From Diatrype stigma (lineage: Eukaryota > Ascomycota > Sordariomycetes > Xylariales > Diatrypaceae): a DNA stretch of 64,000 nt. Positions 11,842-24,618 of this stretch are shown here, in pieces. Position 1 is the first letter of the stretch. The number at the start of each line of letters is the position of its first letter. A model generated the notes under the pieces. The model was not told the origin of the DNA. It ran no database searches and saw only the letters and a program-made list of their open reading frames with translations. The position numbers and the translations under genes are program-made. The stretch is from positions 248,001-312,000 of the forward strand of contig JAKJXP020000034.1 of assembly GCA_022225965.2 (NCBI GenBank), in the 5' to 3' direction.

Positions 11842-12866
11842 CTATTCCTCTTCCTCAGACGGCCACACGAACCACGTGATGACGACGGCCAGCTTGAGCG
11901 CGGCAGCGATCCACAGGGTTCCGGCCGTGCCCAAGGGGCTGCGCGCCAGCACACCGCCCATGACAGCACCGAAAAGGAGGGACAGCGGGGCGCCGACGCG
12001 CTGGTTGCGCTCGACGTTGTGGGCAGCCAGTAGGTTCGCGTCGGAGAAGAGGTCGCAGTAGATGCTGGTGAGCACGACACTGGTGAGGGCGTTATACTTG
12101 AGGGCGCGACTGGTGACGGCCTGGCCGCAGCTCTGGAAGGCGACGAGCGCGATGGGCGCCAGCACGGTCCAGGCGATGGACTCGCGCGGGTTGGCGCCCG
12201 CGGGGAGGGCCGGGCCGAACGACACGATCGCCGCCGCCCCCAGGATCAGCGACATCTGAAACGCGAACGACGCGCAGAGCACCCACCGCCGCTTCGGCGA
12301 GAAGTGCCGGTGGAACGAGCTGAAGAACACCGAGCCCACGCAGAAGCACCCTAGCGACGTCCCCGACTTGATCCAGCGCGTCGACTCGTGCGGTGCCGCG
12401 AGGCCGAGCCCGAAGTAGACGGTGTTTCCTGGAAAGGGGAAGATGGCGTGTTAGCGAGACGTGGTGAACTTCTCTTCCCTGCAACCCCCCTCCCCCTTCG
12501 CTACCTTTCACTGTATCCCCATTTTCGCAGCTGGGAATGTGACATAGAACGAAATAGAATGCATTGCGATGCAAGTGCACGCGCATGCCACGTACCCGTT
12601 TGCATCGATACGAAAGATCCCCAGGCGGATATCGATGCGCTGTCTAGGAGGCCGGTGATGACGTAACACAGCAATAAGACGATATCTGCCCTCTGTCGGC
12701 GAACATCGGCCATCATCCGTCGCTTCCAATGTCCGGACGTCTTGGACGATCGCTGCGATCCGAGCAGTGGCTGCTCTTCATCGATGACGCCGCCGCCGCC
12801 ACTGCCGCCATTCCCGCCCGCGTCTCTTGAGCTGGGAAGGGCGCCATATCCGTTGGAAGGAGGCAT
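11842..12866 (-). CDS. DUF1275 (YoaK-like) membrane protein
   Basis: Two exons (12866-12596 and 12428-11842) give 285 residues. The Gly/Ser-rich N-terminus of about 60 residues is probably cytosolic. Membrane segments follow: DIVLLLCYVITGLLDSASI, the second-exon stretch around TSLGCFCVGSVFF, WVLCASFAFQMSLILGAAAIV, WTVLAPIALVAFQ, LSLLFGAVMGGVLA and TLWIAAALKLAVVITWFVW. The segment GLLDSASISAWGSFVSMQTGN matches the conserved start of DUF1275 (YoaK) proteins, and the QAVTSRALKYNALTSVVLTS segment matches their second half. These are small integral membrane proteins of bacteria and fungi with no settled function. The donor GTACGT and acceptor TTTCCAG are clean, and the length is usual for the fungal family. 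It is divergent from the oxalate decarboxylase gene. Confidence 0.88.
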
Positions 12867-14524
12867 CGTGGGTTCAGAGATGCCGATATGCCCGAGAATC
12901 AGGGGAAGCTGCTTGGGGCTGTCAGCTCGTGCGTCGTATTTCTCGAATGAATAAATATCCCAATGTAATATAGCATAAGAACATACCTGCAGATACAGAC
13001 CTGAGAGAATTAGAATGTGTTCCGTCAGACCCGGGTGCTTGTTAGCTGTCTCTGGTTTCGCCGATGCCGGTATCCGTCTCTGGGGTCTGTGCTATGAGGA
13101 TCGATCGCAAGTTCGGAGGTTGCAGCTTGCGACCTTGAGTGTTTGACGTCAGCTGACCTATGAAGCTGCAGATCTGAGAGTTGCAGCAAGTCCGGGTTTC
13201 CTGGCTTGTTCAACACCCTACGAACTGGGCAACTAATGCGAATCCCAAGGCACGTAGCAGCGCTACTATAGGTTACGTCTAAGAAGGCATGGCTCCGTGC
13301 CTGCGTAAGGCGCCCGCCCTATAGAGTCATAGCTAGACTACCTAGTTTGGTATTGAATGAGTAATGGTTTTATCCCTGTCTGCCTCGTCTCCACCTGGCC
13401 TGGGAAGCTACCACGAATCCAGCCTAAGATCGCATCTTGCTACCGGGGAATTCCCACCCCTCCCCAAAAGGGCAGGCAGGCAGAATTGGGGAGTCTTGCA
13501 TTCAATGAGGTTTCACGACATCGCAAGGGCAACATTCCGCTAATAAGCTTCGTGCCAAGGCAAACGCCGAATGATAACCGCATTAACCGGGGAGTCGAGA
13601 GTCGAGACCGGCATTGGACAAGGTCGAAGGGGTTTCGAGCGGCTGAGCACAAGAGGAAGCTCTCCTTCAACAACCCAGACAGAGACACGCTGGGATATAG
13701 CCCATGTAAGCCCATGTCGGCCGTCAGCGGTGAGGAGCCTATCAGAGCCCGCCTCGCTTGCAGCATGTTAGACTCTACGGCGCCCTGTCACCGTGTTGCC
13801 GTGATATCCAGCATGACGACCACGACTGGGGTATTATGGATTGGGTATGGAGAACACTCGGTTTTGACTCGGCAATGTGACGGCGTCGGCACGCCTGCCA
13901 CGCTAACTCGTCGGTCGCGTTGAGCCTGTCTTGATTGGACTCCCTGAAGGGGTGAAGGGGTGAACTGGTCAAAGGATGGATGTCTTGGGGTTTTGGCGTC
14001 TACGTTACTAGCCAGTTAAGGAGTTAGTAACGAATAAGAAAGTCACGCAGGTCACGCAAATCACGGAAGCGGAAACGCAAACGCAAACGCAAACGACCCA
14101 CCGCCGCCGCCCAACCAGTACCTAGCTATTAGCCATTAGCCATTAGCTATTAGCTATTAGCTACGGCCCATGGGGAGCTTTGGGGATAGCTGAGGGGAGA
14201 AGGGGGGAGCTGTCACTATCACAAGCTCCCGCTTTTCCAGCTTGCTCGCTCCCTGCAGGTCCAGGATCGGAGCTCTCAGACTCCAAAATAATTTTGGACT
14301 ACGGGGACTGCTCCAGGATCTGTTCTAGATTCTGAAGTGGCCAAGTCGTGCGAACAATTATCTTGTCGAACGATCTTTTGTCACTCCCTCTCGTCTGACT
14401 TAAAAGCTGGTCTTGGTTTTCTAGCCGCTGCATTCCCAATTGAGTTTTACGTGTTCCTCAAGGTTCTCCTGTTCACGTCAATAACATCATCACGAGAGCA
14501 TCACGATCAACCATTCACCTGAAG
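12867..14524. other. Long divergent promoter region
   Basis: About 1.66 kb separates the DUF1275 gene from the oxalate decarboxylase gene. It contains a GGAAACGC/AAACGC hexamer run near 14068-14094 and a TTAGCYA heptamer repeat. An open frame at 13357-13923 has no recognisable protein features and is not called. The length suits a regulated promoter for the oxalate decarboxylase gene. Confidence 0.5.
14129..14163. repeat. TTAGCYA heptamer tandem repeat
   Basis: Five consecutive heptamers (TTAGCCA twice, then TTAGCTA three times) are preceded by a partial unit. They lie about 360 bases upstream of the oxalate decarboxylase ATG. They may be a simple repeat or an array of regulatory sites. Confidence 0.8.
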
Positions 14525-16252
14525 ATGCAGCTTCGGAGCTTTAACGGCGTTTCCGCCACCCAACTGCTGGCCTCCGGGCTGGCAATGAGCGGCTTGGGGC
14601 TCGCTGTTCCCATCGAGGACAGCCCGCGCCAGTATCTCGCTGCCGGTCTGGAGCTCCCGGCCAAGTACAGCAGCAGAAGCAGCAGCAGCAACAGCGAGGG
14701 TCAGGCTCCGGGGCCCAATGGTCCGTACAACCCGGACTACAGAGACCCCATCGACAAGTCCATCGACGCCGTGGGGAAGGAACTCGACCCCCTTCCATAT
14801 CGCAATGGCCTGGGTACCTCTGTCTTGGGCCCCTGGAACAGCGCGCGCTCCCGGCAGAACCCCGATCTCGTGCGACCTCCCAGCACCGACCACGGCGACA
14901 TGCCCAACCTGCGGTGGAGTTTCGCTGACTCACATGTCCGCATCGAGGTGAGTAGCATTCGATTCGTACGGCGGAGATCAATTTCTACGCATCTTTTAGC
15001 TCCAGGGTGCTCCAGAGATACTGACAGTTGTGTGTGTCGCATACAGGAGGGCGGATGGACTCGACAGACTACAGTCCGAGAGCTCGGCGCCAGCACCGAA
15101 CTCGCGAGCGTCAACATGCGACTCGACAACGGTGTCATTCGTGAGCTCCATTGGCACAAGGAGGCCGAGTGGGCCTATGTGTTAGATGGCGAAGTGCGAG
15201 TTACCGCCATCGACTACGAGGGTGGAAACTTCATTGATGATTTGAAGAAGGGCGATCTGTGGTATTTCCCAAGTGGTATGGTGCCCCTTATTACCGCTCT
15301 GCGCCAATTGTACCGCTACATTTCCGTGTTGGAGGACCTTAGAATGCAATCGCTAACACTGGGCGATATAAAGGCGTTCCGCATTCGCTGCAGGGCCTCG
15401 GCGAGAATGGCACCGAGTTCCTACTCATCTTCGATGACGGCAGTTTCTCCGAAGAGTCGACCTTCATCCTCTCGGATTGGCTTGGTATGTGCAAGGCCTC
15501 CCACCACTTTTTCTTGTCTTGTGTATTGCCCACGAATGCTAGCTAACACCTGACCAAAAGCGCACACGCCCAAGTCGGTGATCGCCAAGAACTTCAACCT
15601 CGCGCCCGAAGTGTTCGCGCACCTCCCGGAAAAAGAGAAGTACATCTTCCAGGGATCGGAGCCGGGCTCGATCGACTCCGAGAAGCCGACGGGCAAGTAC
15701 GTCAAGAAGTCCAAGTACAACTTCGTGCACCGGATGCTGGACCAGGAGCCCAAGGTGACGAGCGGCGGTGAGGTGCGGATCGCTGACTCGAAGAACTTCC
15801 CCGTGTCAACGACGGTGGCGGCGGCGCACGTCAAGATCGAGCCGGGCGCGCTGCGCGAGATGCACTGGCACCCCAACGCGGACGAGTGGTCGTTCTTCAT
15901 CGGGGGGCGGGCGCGCGTGACGGTGTTCGGGGCCGAGGGGACGGCCCGCACCTTCGACTACGTGTCGGGCGACGTCGGCATCGTGCCGCGCAACATGGGT
16001 CACTTTGTCGAGAACATCGGCGACGAGCCCGTTGAGATGCTCGAGGTCTTCCGCGCCGACGAATTCCGCGACTTCTCCCTCTTCCAGTGGCTGGGCGAGA
16101 CCCCCAAGCGCCTGGTCGTCGATCATTTGTTCCAGAACGACCCCGAGAACGGCGAGAAGTTCTGGAACCAGGTCAAGAGCGCCGAGAAGGACGAGGTCAC
16201 CCTCCCCTCAGACGAGGAGGTCAAGTCGGAGGTGACAGCGGATGAGTTGTAG
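14525..16252 (+). CDS. oxdC: Secreted bicupin oxalate decarboxylase
   Basis: Four exons (14525-14947, 15047-15275, 15374-15484, 15561-16252) encode 484 residues. A signal peptide covers about residues 1-27. The first cupin has HWHKEAEW (His176, His178, Glu182) and His221 in VPHSLQ. The second has HWHPNADEW (His356, His358, Glu363) and a His in NMGHF. Each set matches the manganese site of bicupin oxalate decarboxylases, which split oxalate to formate and carbon dioxide. The active-site lid reads SEES at residues 243-246; Bacillus OxdC has SENS there, so the Glu that favours decarboxylase over oxidase activity is kept. The long upstream region fits acid or oxalate induction, but that is inference. 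Confidence 0.94.
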
Positions 16253-19200
16253 AAACAGTTGCTTTTATATCTACTTGATCAGTTGTGTTGCTGGAGTGAT
16301 GTGAAGACGGACGAAAGCTTCCTGTTACATCTAATTAGATTTGCACGGCATTGTATTCTTGAATGGAGGCTGCCTGATGGGCTTTATTAATCTCAGCGCT
16401 GTATCTGTTCCTGCATGTCTGTCTATTGATTGCTATACGAATTTTACATGCTGTATATTATGTGAGACTGCACGTCGTTTATTTCCTGCATAGTGATGCA
16501 TCCCAGATCTGTGAAATAGGCTTCTCCTTACGCATCAGCAGTACCATACTGCAACCGCGTGGATATAGCTTCACATCCCTGACTATAGGATTGATAGACG
16601 GCTGTAACGGAACCTGCCTTCTACAACGTAGGTAGCTTCTAGGAACCCCCCTCCATATTACTTTTGCAAGCGGCGGACACTTCGTACAATTCTTGGATCA
16701 TGACTGACTTCTTTCAGACTACTTTCCCAGAAACACGCAAGCTATGTACGTGACGCAACTAGGGTCGGTATCCCTTTCCTACTCCCTAGGCCTGATTTTA
16801 GTGCTGATGTATCTATGCAGTCTCACGGCAAAGCATTGCCAGCCAGCCAACCAGCAACCTAGCCGTACAATCCCGCACCTAGGCACCTCCGCGTGGCATC
16901 TCAAACCCGGTTTCTTACGAGGTTCAGATATTGCTTTCTTTGCGCATCGACTGATGAGCATGGCGGCAAGCGTTGCTTTTGCTCTTAGCGACCGTCCATT
17001 CTTGGGAATACACACAGCAGAGGTGCGAAAATGGACGTCGCCAGAGAGGAGACGATCGGCCCGTCTCGCGTCTCTCCACTTCGTCTCCCTCTAGCTTGAA
17101 GAAACTAAATTCGCTCCCGTTCCGTCCGTGCCGCTTGCCACTGCTTGCGGGGAACCCTGCAACGGCTTTTTGCGGGATACTAATAACACTCAGGGGGTTA
17201 GATAGGGCATATCGGTCGAGCTAATAGGGGTGGGCCTTTCAGGACATTCTTCTGGGTATCATCTCCAGTAACTTCTCTGGTCCTTCAAGTCGACGGTAGG
17301 ATCTTAGCCTGAAAATAACTACAATCTAGAACACACCCAGGAAACGCCACACTTCCAACAGTCTAGACTAACGAAAGGCGCCTCGTTGACCCAAAGGCTA
17401 AAAGGTCTTGGGGGTTGTGATCACGATCGGTCACAGGCTCATCAAATATGCGAGGGCCGACATTGCATGCGCGATACATGCTCGATGCTGCAGGCATTGT
17501 GAGTGGCAGCTCGTCGAGCGTCAGCGGCGCAGGTGCTTCATTCATTGGCTGGACCTTCTAGCAATCTTGCAGATCAGAACACCTTCCCAAAGTGATGGTT
17601 GCCATACCTTGGCAATAATGATCAATAAATCGCTAAAAATAGCGGGCAATGGGCAATGGCCTAGGTGGATTAGTATAAGTCGTGGATGTCTCTTGAATAT
17701 TCTCACTCTACTATAGTATATCTATATGTTTCACGGACATGCATTACAGCTGCATCGTAGATCACGTCACTATCAAGCTCTGCGATCTACCTCTCGGCGC
17801 TAAGTCTTGTGTCCCTTGGCTCACTTGGCCAGCCAGTTTCACGCGTTGCCACGAAAGCTTAGCCCAGGCAAGCATTCTACCCTGCACTTGGGTCGGCTCG
17901 CCAAGTTGCCTAGCTTGAAGTTCGGTTGTGCATAAAGCTTGTTCCCGCCAATCCCAGCCTCTGTATAACCCACCAGGTTCCAGGATATAGGAAGGTATAT
18001 TCAGGGACTCACAATCGACTACTGACCACCATGCAACCCATACCCGTGAATATTCCTGGTGCCGAGTATAACCTTACGTGTACTAGAAGCACGTTATAGG
18101 CACTGTAATGTATGGAGCCCTAGATGGGCACTCCTTAGCAAGATGTGATTCCATGTGTTAAATGTTTCAGGTTGTGTTAGAGTATGTTCATATCTAAATG
18201 AATCAAAGGGGGGTCGATAGGAGTCCAGCTGCAAGTAAGATATTAGTAGTCAAAGTAATGGCCACATGAAGGCTGCGCGGCACGCCTTGGATACACGGCA
18301 CACCTTGAAGGGTTTACCCCGTTGGAGAGGCCGATTAGTAACGTCGAGAAGTCGAGACTCTACTGAGCTCCCTCCAATGGTTATCGAGACTTTCGCAGCG
18401 CCCGCTCCGAACTGCCGGACTTACTGTGATATGACTGGACGTCTCGGAGCAGCTTCCGGATTTACCTAATATATAGATATGTATCTCCACCAGACTACAG
18501 CCACCCATATCTTCCTTAACTAACTCCCCGGCATGGTCAGGGAGCATTTACGTCACCCAATACGTATCGTATTGTGTCTAGATTAGGGAAGAGTTCGAAT
18601 TTGTGGAAAACGAGCAACGCCAGCAGCAGTAGCAGTGGTGGTGGCAGTGGGAGTAGTAGCGGGAGTATCAGCAGAAGATGGATCTGCACACATACACATT
18701 CATCCCGACCGCAAGATAATAGCATCCAGAGACGTAGCAATCTCAGCCCAATGGTTTCCTGGTCCAAGGCGCTCGTACTTCCTGAGTAGGATTGGCTTAT
18801 CCATTGATCGCGGTGCTGACCCCTCGAAGGTGACCATCTGTAGCCCCGCTTGGGTGACAACCCGGACGCTGCAAGGGAGGCAAGCTACCATAACGGGACG
18901 TAAGATCGAACATCTCTACGAATGAGCATCTAGCCGCATGCAAATCGCTTAATGTTAACCTCGACTCTATTTGGTGGGCTTTGTGCCAGCGCTAAGCCCA
19001 CGGGCCCTGAGATCGCTACATAGATCGGTTGGATGAGCCAGGGGGTAGGGGGTAGGGGGTAGGGGGCGTCCTCGCAACTCGCCTCCCCCTCCCCCCCCGA
19101 CTTGGGGCCCTGCTTGCTAGGTGACATGCCTGGCTGAAGATGCCATCAAATTCGTTGATAGAGCACTTCTCGACACCGAAAGATGGCGAGAATACACCGA

Positions 19201-19607
19201 GGGGGGGTATGATCACATTATTGGTAGCTACTGGATCTATCTATCACTTCCAAAATGTAGCATTGCTTGCATGTGTCTGTCCAGTGGAAACGGAGTATGT
19301 GCCGTTAGACCTTCTATATCTGGAAGCCATCGAGTATCTATATTGCCTCCGTTGATTACCTTGAGATCTGTGTTGCCATTTTATACTATGCAACTGTCTT
19401 TGGAACACACCACATTGAGTTACACATGCCTTTCTTATACACTTGTCTTCGTAAATAGCTGGCTGGACTATATCTACCAGACCAAGTCTCTATGACCCTC
19501 ACATCAGAGGCCTTCATCGAATAGTGATTGTTGACATTCTACGTAACTGTTAATGGTGCTGCTTATAACCATCATCTATTCGGTTATTATATCATAAGTC
19601 CATAACA
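16253..19607. other. Gene-poor region of 3.3 kb
   Basis: No supported gene is seen. Open frames here are short, without introns that improve them and without recognisable motifs. The sequence contains AT-rich patches, a GGTGGT/GCAGTAGC-type simple stretch near 18605-18680, and a strong G-run repeat at 19041-19066. The last few hundred bases are the sulfate permease promoter. Confidence 0.55.
19041..19066 (+). repeat. GGGGGTA repeat, G-quadruplex-like
   Basis: Four runs of five G are separated only by TA, followed at about 19085-19099 by a C-rich run. Four G-runs with two-base loops fit the standard intramolecular G-quadruplex pattern. The unit resembles, but is not identical to, the fungal telomere repeat TTAGGG. 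Confidence 0.85.
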
Positions 19608-21899
19608 ATGGCTACAACGGTCCTCAACCAAAAGGTGGAAGCACTCAAGGAGGAGTTGCGGACAGACACTACGATCAACAGAGTGGTTGACTATGCTCGA
19701 GCGGGACCTAAGAAGTTCGTTCCGCAGGCCACCCAATATCTCATCGACAAGATCCCTATTGTGCAATGGCTTCCTCGATATTCTCCGAAATGGCTTATGC
19801 CAGATGCCATCGCGGGACTCACTATCGGAGTGATGCTTATCCCGCAAGGTTTAGCCTACGCCCAGATCGCCACTATTCCCATTGAGAACGGACTGTACTC
19901 TAGCTGGGTTCCTGCTGCCATAGCGGTTTTCATGGGAACATCTAAGGGTGAGTGCTAGGAGAAGGTGGAATGAATCTTCGTGTTTTCCGGCCTGTAACCT
20001 TTCACATCCTTTGAATTATTACAGACGATAATCATCTGAGAATTCGCACGGATATTAACATAGAGTGTTAGACCTTTCTTCAGGCCCAACTTCTATTCTG
20101 GGCCTCCTGACTTCTGAGATCGTGGCCGATCTGAAGGACGAATACTCGCCGGCGCAGATCGCCGGTGCCGTTTCCCTCATGGTTGGCATCTACTCCCTTG
20201 CTCTCGGTCTGACTGGGCTCGGATTCCTCCTCGACTACGTCTCGATCCCCGTCCTTACGGGTTTCATCTCCGCCACGGCATTGATCATCGGCGCCGGCCA
20301 GATTGGCTCGCTCGTCGGACTCAGCGATACCCCAGACGGGCTTTTCTACATCATCGGCGACGTGCTGAAGCGACTTCCGAAGTGGAACGGTCCGACGTGC
20401 GGCATCGGATTCAGCTCGATCCTCGTCCTGCTGGCGCTCGAGAAGGTGGGCAAGAAGTGGGGAAAGAAGCACTTCGCCATCAAGTATCTCGCCAGCAGCC
20501 GCGCCGTCATCGTGCTCGTCATATACACCCTCATCTCGTACCTGGTCAACCACGGCCGCGAGAAGTACGTCTGGAAGGTCAGCCAGGTCGACACGCACGG
20601 CATCGTCACGCCGCAGGCTGCCGATGCCACCCTAATTTCAAAGGTCGCGGGCCGCGCGATCGCCCCGCTCGTCGCCTGCTGCCTCGAGCATCTGGCCGTA
20701 GGCAAGGCGTTTGGCCGCAAGAATGGGTATTCCATCGACCAGAGCCAGGAGCTGAACTACCTCGGCGTCACCAACATCATCAACAGTTTCTTCGTTTCGA
20801 TGCCTGTTGGAGGAGCCATGTCCCGTACCGCGGTCAACTCCGAGTGCCATGTGAGAAGTCCTCTCAACGGTTCCGTCACGGCGGGCTTCATAATCTTGAC
20901 GCTCTATGTATTTTCCCCGGCGCTGTATTGGTTGCCGAAGTCGACACTTGCCGCTATCATTGTAAGTCACCTCAGACAGTGCAAGTGAAAATCCATGTAA
21001 GATCAAAATGGCAAAACGACAGAATGGAGATTTATAGAAAAGCAAAGACGGGAGGAAAGTTGGGAAGCAATGCTGACCAAATGATTTTTCCTTCCTTGTA
21101 GATCATGGCTGTCATCCACCTCTTCGGCCCCCTATCGCTGTTCTGGCGCTACTGGCGCATCTCCCTCGCCGACTTCATCGCCGCGCAACTGGCTTTCTGG
21201 CTCACTATCTTCACATCATCCGAGATCGGCATCGGCGCCGCGGCAGGCTGGTCCGTAGCCTGGTCGCTGATCCGATCGGCGTTCGTGAAGCCCGACGTGC
21301 GCACCGACGAGAACACCACGACACTACCGCCCCTGACGCCGTGGGGCAGCGGCGGCAAGATGGGCCGGATGGAAAACATTGGCACGTCGATCCCCGACGA
21401 CGTCGCCGTCGTGCACTTCACCGACTCGGTCTTCTTCCCCAACGCGAACCGCGCCAAGGTGACGGCGCTCGAGAGCATCAGCCTCGTCTGGCCGGCGGCC
21501 GTGCAAGCGGGAGACAGCGACGAGCGGTCGTGGAGCGTCGGCTCCGAGCGCCGCCTGGAGCGCCTGCGCGCCCACCACCGCCTCGTGCTGAAGAACACGG
21601 CCCTGTCCGCGGTGGTCTGGGACTTCAGCTCCGTGCCCTGGATCGACGTCACGGGCATCATCGCGCTCGGCGAGCTGAAGGACGATATCCGCCGCGTGCT
21701 GGGCCGCGGCGTCGCCATCCGCTTCGTCGGCTTAACGCCGCGGGTGCGCGCCAAGTTCCGCCGCGCTTGCTGGCCCCTCGTCCATGTGGAGGAGCCCCGC
21801 CTCGACGACGCCGATCGGCTGTTCGATACCATCGATCAGGCTGTCTGGCACAGAGATGGAACGAGCCTAGAGGGCATCACCGCGGAGAAGACTGCTTAA
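19608..21899 (+). CDS. SulP-family sulfate permease with STAS domain
   Basis: Three exons (19608-19947, 20084-20961, 21102-21899) encode 671 residues. The N-terminus ends in PDAIAGLTIGVMLIPQGLAYAQIA, the SulP signature. The second exon starts with GPTSILGLLTSEIV, the conserved segment of the first repeat, and continues through several membrane helices. The third exon has two further hydrophobic helices and then a STAS domain with WDFSSVPWIDVTGIIAL near its core. SulP proteins take up sulfate with protons at the plasma membrane, feeding cysteine and methionine synthesis. At 671 residues it is at the short end for fungal Sul1/CysB-type permeases. Sulfur-starvation control is likely from the family but not shown here. 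Confidence 0.93.
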
Positions 21900-22248
21900 G
21901 CAGTTGCACGATATAGTTGTTTTGGGGAAATCTTCGACGGAATTTTGGTGGAAGGCAAAGGCGCCAGGGGGCTGTTCTGGGTTTGGATTTGATTAGTGAG
22001 GGCAGTAAATTTACTATACGACGCAATATGCTATTGAGTGCTGGCTTTCTTTACACACGTTTCATAGGAATGTTATTGTAGGTAACCTCTTACGAATAAT
22101 GGAGCAATTAACAAAACAAAAATCGCTGGACATCTATCTTCTGATCTGACATAACTACGAAATACTCTGCGACTACCAACGGCCTAAAACCTGCAACAAA
22201 ACAAGTAGATATTTCTAAGATGCTTTTGAGGTACGACTTTATTGAGTG
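21900..22248. other. Intergenic between convergent genes
   Basis: 3' flanks of the sulfate permease and of the DHA2 transporter. Nothing else is seen. Confidence 0.6.
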
Positions 22249-24618
22249 TCAAGACCTTCGCGATGTTTCCTCTTCGTTCATGATGCCTTCTTCGCCACCG
22301 GAACTCATTGGCTTCTCGATCTTGCCCACGATCCCAGTTCCCCGGAAGGAGATGGCTACCAAAGCCATGCAACTCACCCCAAGAGAAAAATTGAACCAAG
22401 TTCCTGCTCGTAGCCCCGCGAGAGAAGCGGGTTCCCAGGCAAGAATGCCACCAGTTTCCTGAACAGGGAGACCTCTCTTGGCAGCCATGACACCTGTTTG
22501 GATTGCCGTAGTGATCGCCAACCCAATGGCTCGCCCGAGTTGGCCACTCGCATTAATTAGCGCACCCCCCATGGCCTGGTCCTCTTTAGGGAGCGATTTG
22601 GACATGAACAGCGTCAGGCACGGCCAAGCGATGTCCGCGCCTATGACGCTGAGCACCATCGCGGGCAGGCCGAAAGCGAAGTAGTTCGTATCCGGGGGGA
22701 TCGGGATCGAGAAGAGCAGACAGGAAACAGATGCCGAGAAGTTGCCGAAGAGGAGCAGCATCCAGGTGGGCAGGCGCGAGATGAGACGGCTCATGGCGAA
22801 GGCGACGAGGAACCCGGTCACGCCGGTGGGGATGAAGCGCAGCGTCGTCTGCAGCGCGCCCAGCCCCTGGAAGTCCTGCCAAAAGTAGGTGGCGAGCACG
22901 AGGAAGTCATTGAAGTAGCCGAAGAATAGGCCCATGATCACCAGGGCCGCGCTGAAGCGACGGTTCCCGAACATCGAGACCTTCATCAGTGGGGTGCGTG
23001 CCCCAGTCCCAGACCCAACCCCCGCGGCCGCGAGGTGCCGCTCCTGGTACCATTGCCACGCCACGAATATGCCCACGAGCAGCAGCGCGATCACGATCAG
23101 CAGGTAGATCCAGACGGTCGTCCAGCCCACCACGTTGCCCTCGGTCAGCGCGAACATGAAGGCGAGCAGGCCCGTCGTGACGAGGAAGCCGCCGATCCAG
23201 TCCACGCTCTTAAGGAGGGACGTGGCCTTCTCCGATCTGACCTCGCCAGGTGGCGGAGGCGGGATGCAGAAGATACCAGCAGCTGTCACTGCGATGGCGA
23301 GGCCACCGGTGGCGCCGAAGACCCATTTCCAGTTGGCGAAGGACGCGATGAAACCTGCAATCAAATTCCCCAAAACGGAGCCTAATGGTGCCCCAGCCGC
23401 TATAGTATGGAAAAAAAGCGTCGCATCAGCAGGAGCGCACAGGGGTCATCGGATAGGGGTGGGATCATGGCACACATACCGTAGGCGCTGAAAGCGTAGT
23501 TCTTTGCCTTCCCAGGAGGGAACGTCGTACCCAATATCCCAATCGCAGTAGGGACATTGGCTGCAGCACCCTTGTTATTTGAAAGACACTTAGTATGACT
23601 TACGTCGCGCTGAGAGGGGTGTGTCCATCTCCATGCGGGTGAGCAGTCGACTTACGATCCCTTGTAGCCCACGGAACAAATCGAATGCTATCTCGTTTGT
23701 GAGAAAGGGGTTTGCGATCATCGCCACCGCCACAAATGCGCTTCCCGAGACGAATATCGTACGTTTTCCGATGATGTCCGCTATCCGACCCCAGAGGAGC
23801 AGAAAGCATCCTATGAACAAGGTGGCCCAAGGATTAGCTCTTTCCAAGATATCATCATATGAGAGATCTGGGATACAGATGTGGGTTCACATCCGGAGTC
23901 AAGGTACAGATTGCTGGATACGTGCTAGATACTGGCCAAATACTAACAATCAAGCGATTGCATATTCGGAATATTATGGAGTTGTGCCCTTGTTGCCATG
24001 TTCCCATTTCCGACTGCACGAAGTATATCCGAACACAGGCGCATTTCTTCTTTCAATACATCTAGAATAGCGTTTCCATGGATAGTACGCAAAGGAAGCT
24101 ATCTACGGATATTCGTCCCATCGCGATAGAGTGATGAGAAGGGACTGAGAAGGAGGAAACATGAAGAATGATGAGCAACATACCAAACGTAAGCGAATAG
24201 GCAGAGACGACCCATTGCAACCTACTTTCCGGTATGCCTAGATCATTGCCAATCTGAGGCAAGATGATGACAACCGATTGGCTTGAAAGAGTCTGGCTAA
24301 TGTTAGCGACCACACACTCGTCCCAAAGCAAAACAGTTTGCAAGTAACGGATGAACACACGTTCAGAAGACTCGCCCCAGTTACAGTTACCACAAGGGCG
24401 ATGCACCTTGCCTTGGAGAACGGAAGCCCTGGTTTCGGATCAATGGTATCTTCTTCCCCATCATCGTCCCCGTCCGCTTCCCCTTCCCCGCTCGGCCCGG
24501 AGACCACCGAATCCGGCGATTGTTTCCCCTCGTCAGACTCGGGAGCACGGCCGTGAGCTTCTTTCTTCTCATCTGGCGCAGCACTCGATGCGACCTGGGC
24601 TATTGAGATCGTCCTCAT
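22249..24618 (-). CDS. Major facilitator transporter, DHA2 family (14 helices)
   Basis: Five exons (24618-24359, 24296-24184, 23810-23656, 23570-23480, 23399-22249) encode 589 residues. The acidic cytosolic N-terminus is followed by ALVVTVTGASLLN, then SSQSVVIILPQIGNDLGIPESRLQWVVS split over two exons. The conserved loop CFLLLWGRIADIIGKR lies between helices 2 and 3, and GAAANVPTAIGILG and GAPLGSVLGNLIAG follow. The large last exon carries the remaining helices and the GGALINASGQLGRAIGLAI segment typical of DHA2 proteins. The family exports drugs, toxins or small cations with protons. Its substrate cannot be told; it lies about 5.7 kb from the putative peptide cluster, across the GH76 gene. 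Confidence 0.9.

Noticed and set aside
13357..13923. Open frame of 188 codons in the oxalate decarboxylase promoter region
   Set aside because: No recognisable domain, no start context or splice support, and composition like the surrounding intergenic DNA.
16744..17094. Open frame starting with a hydrophobic stretch, resembling a signal peptide
   Set aside because: The remainder has no Cys pattern or motif and the region lacks other coding signs.
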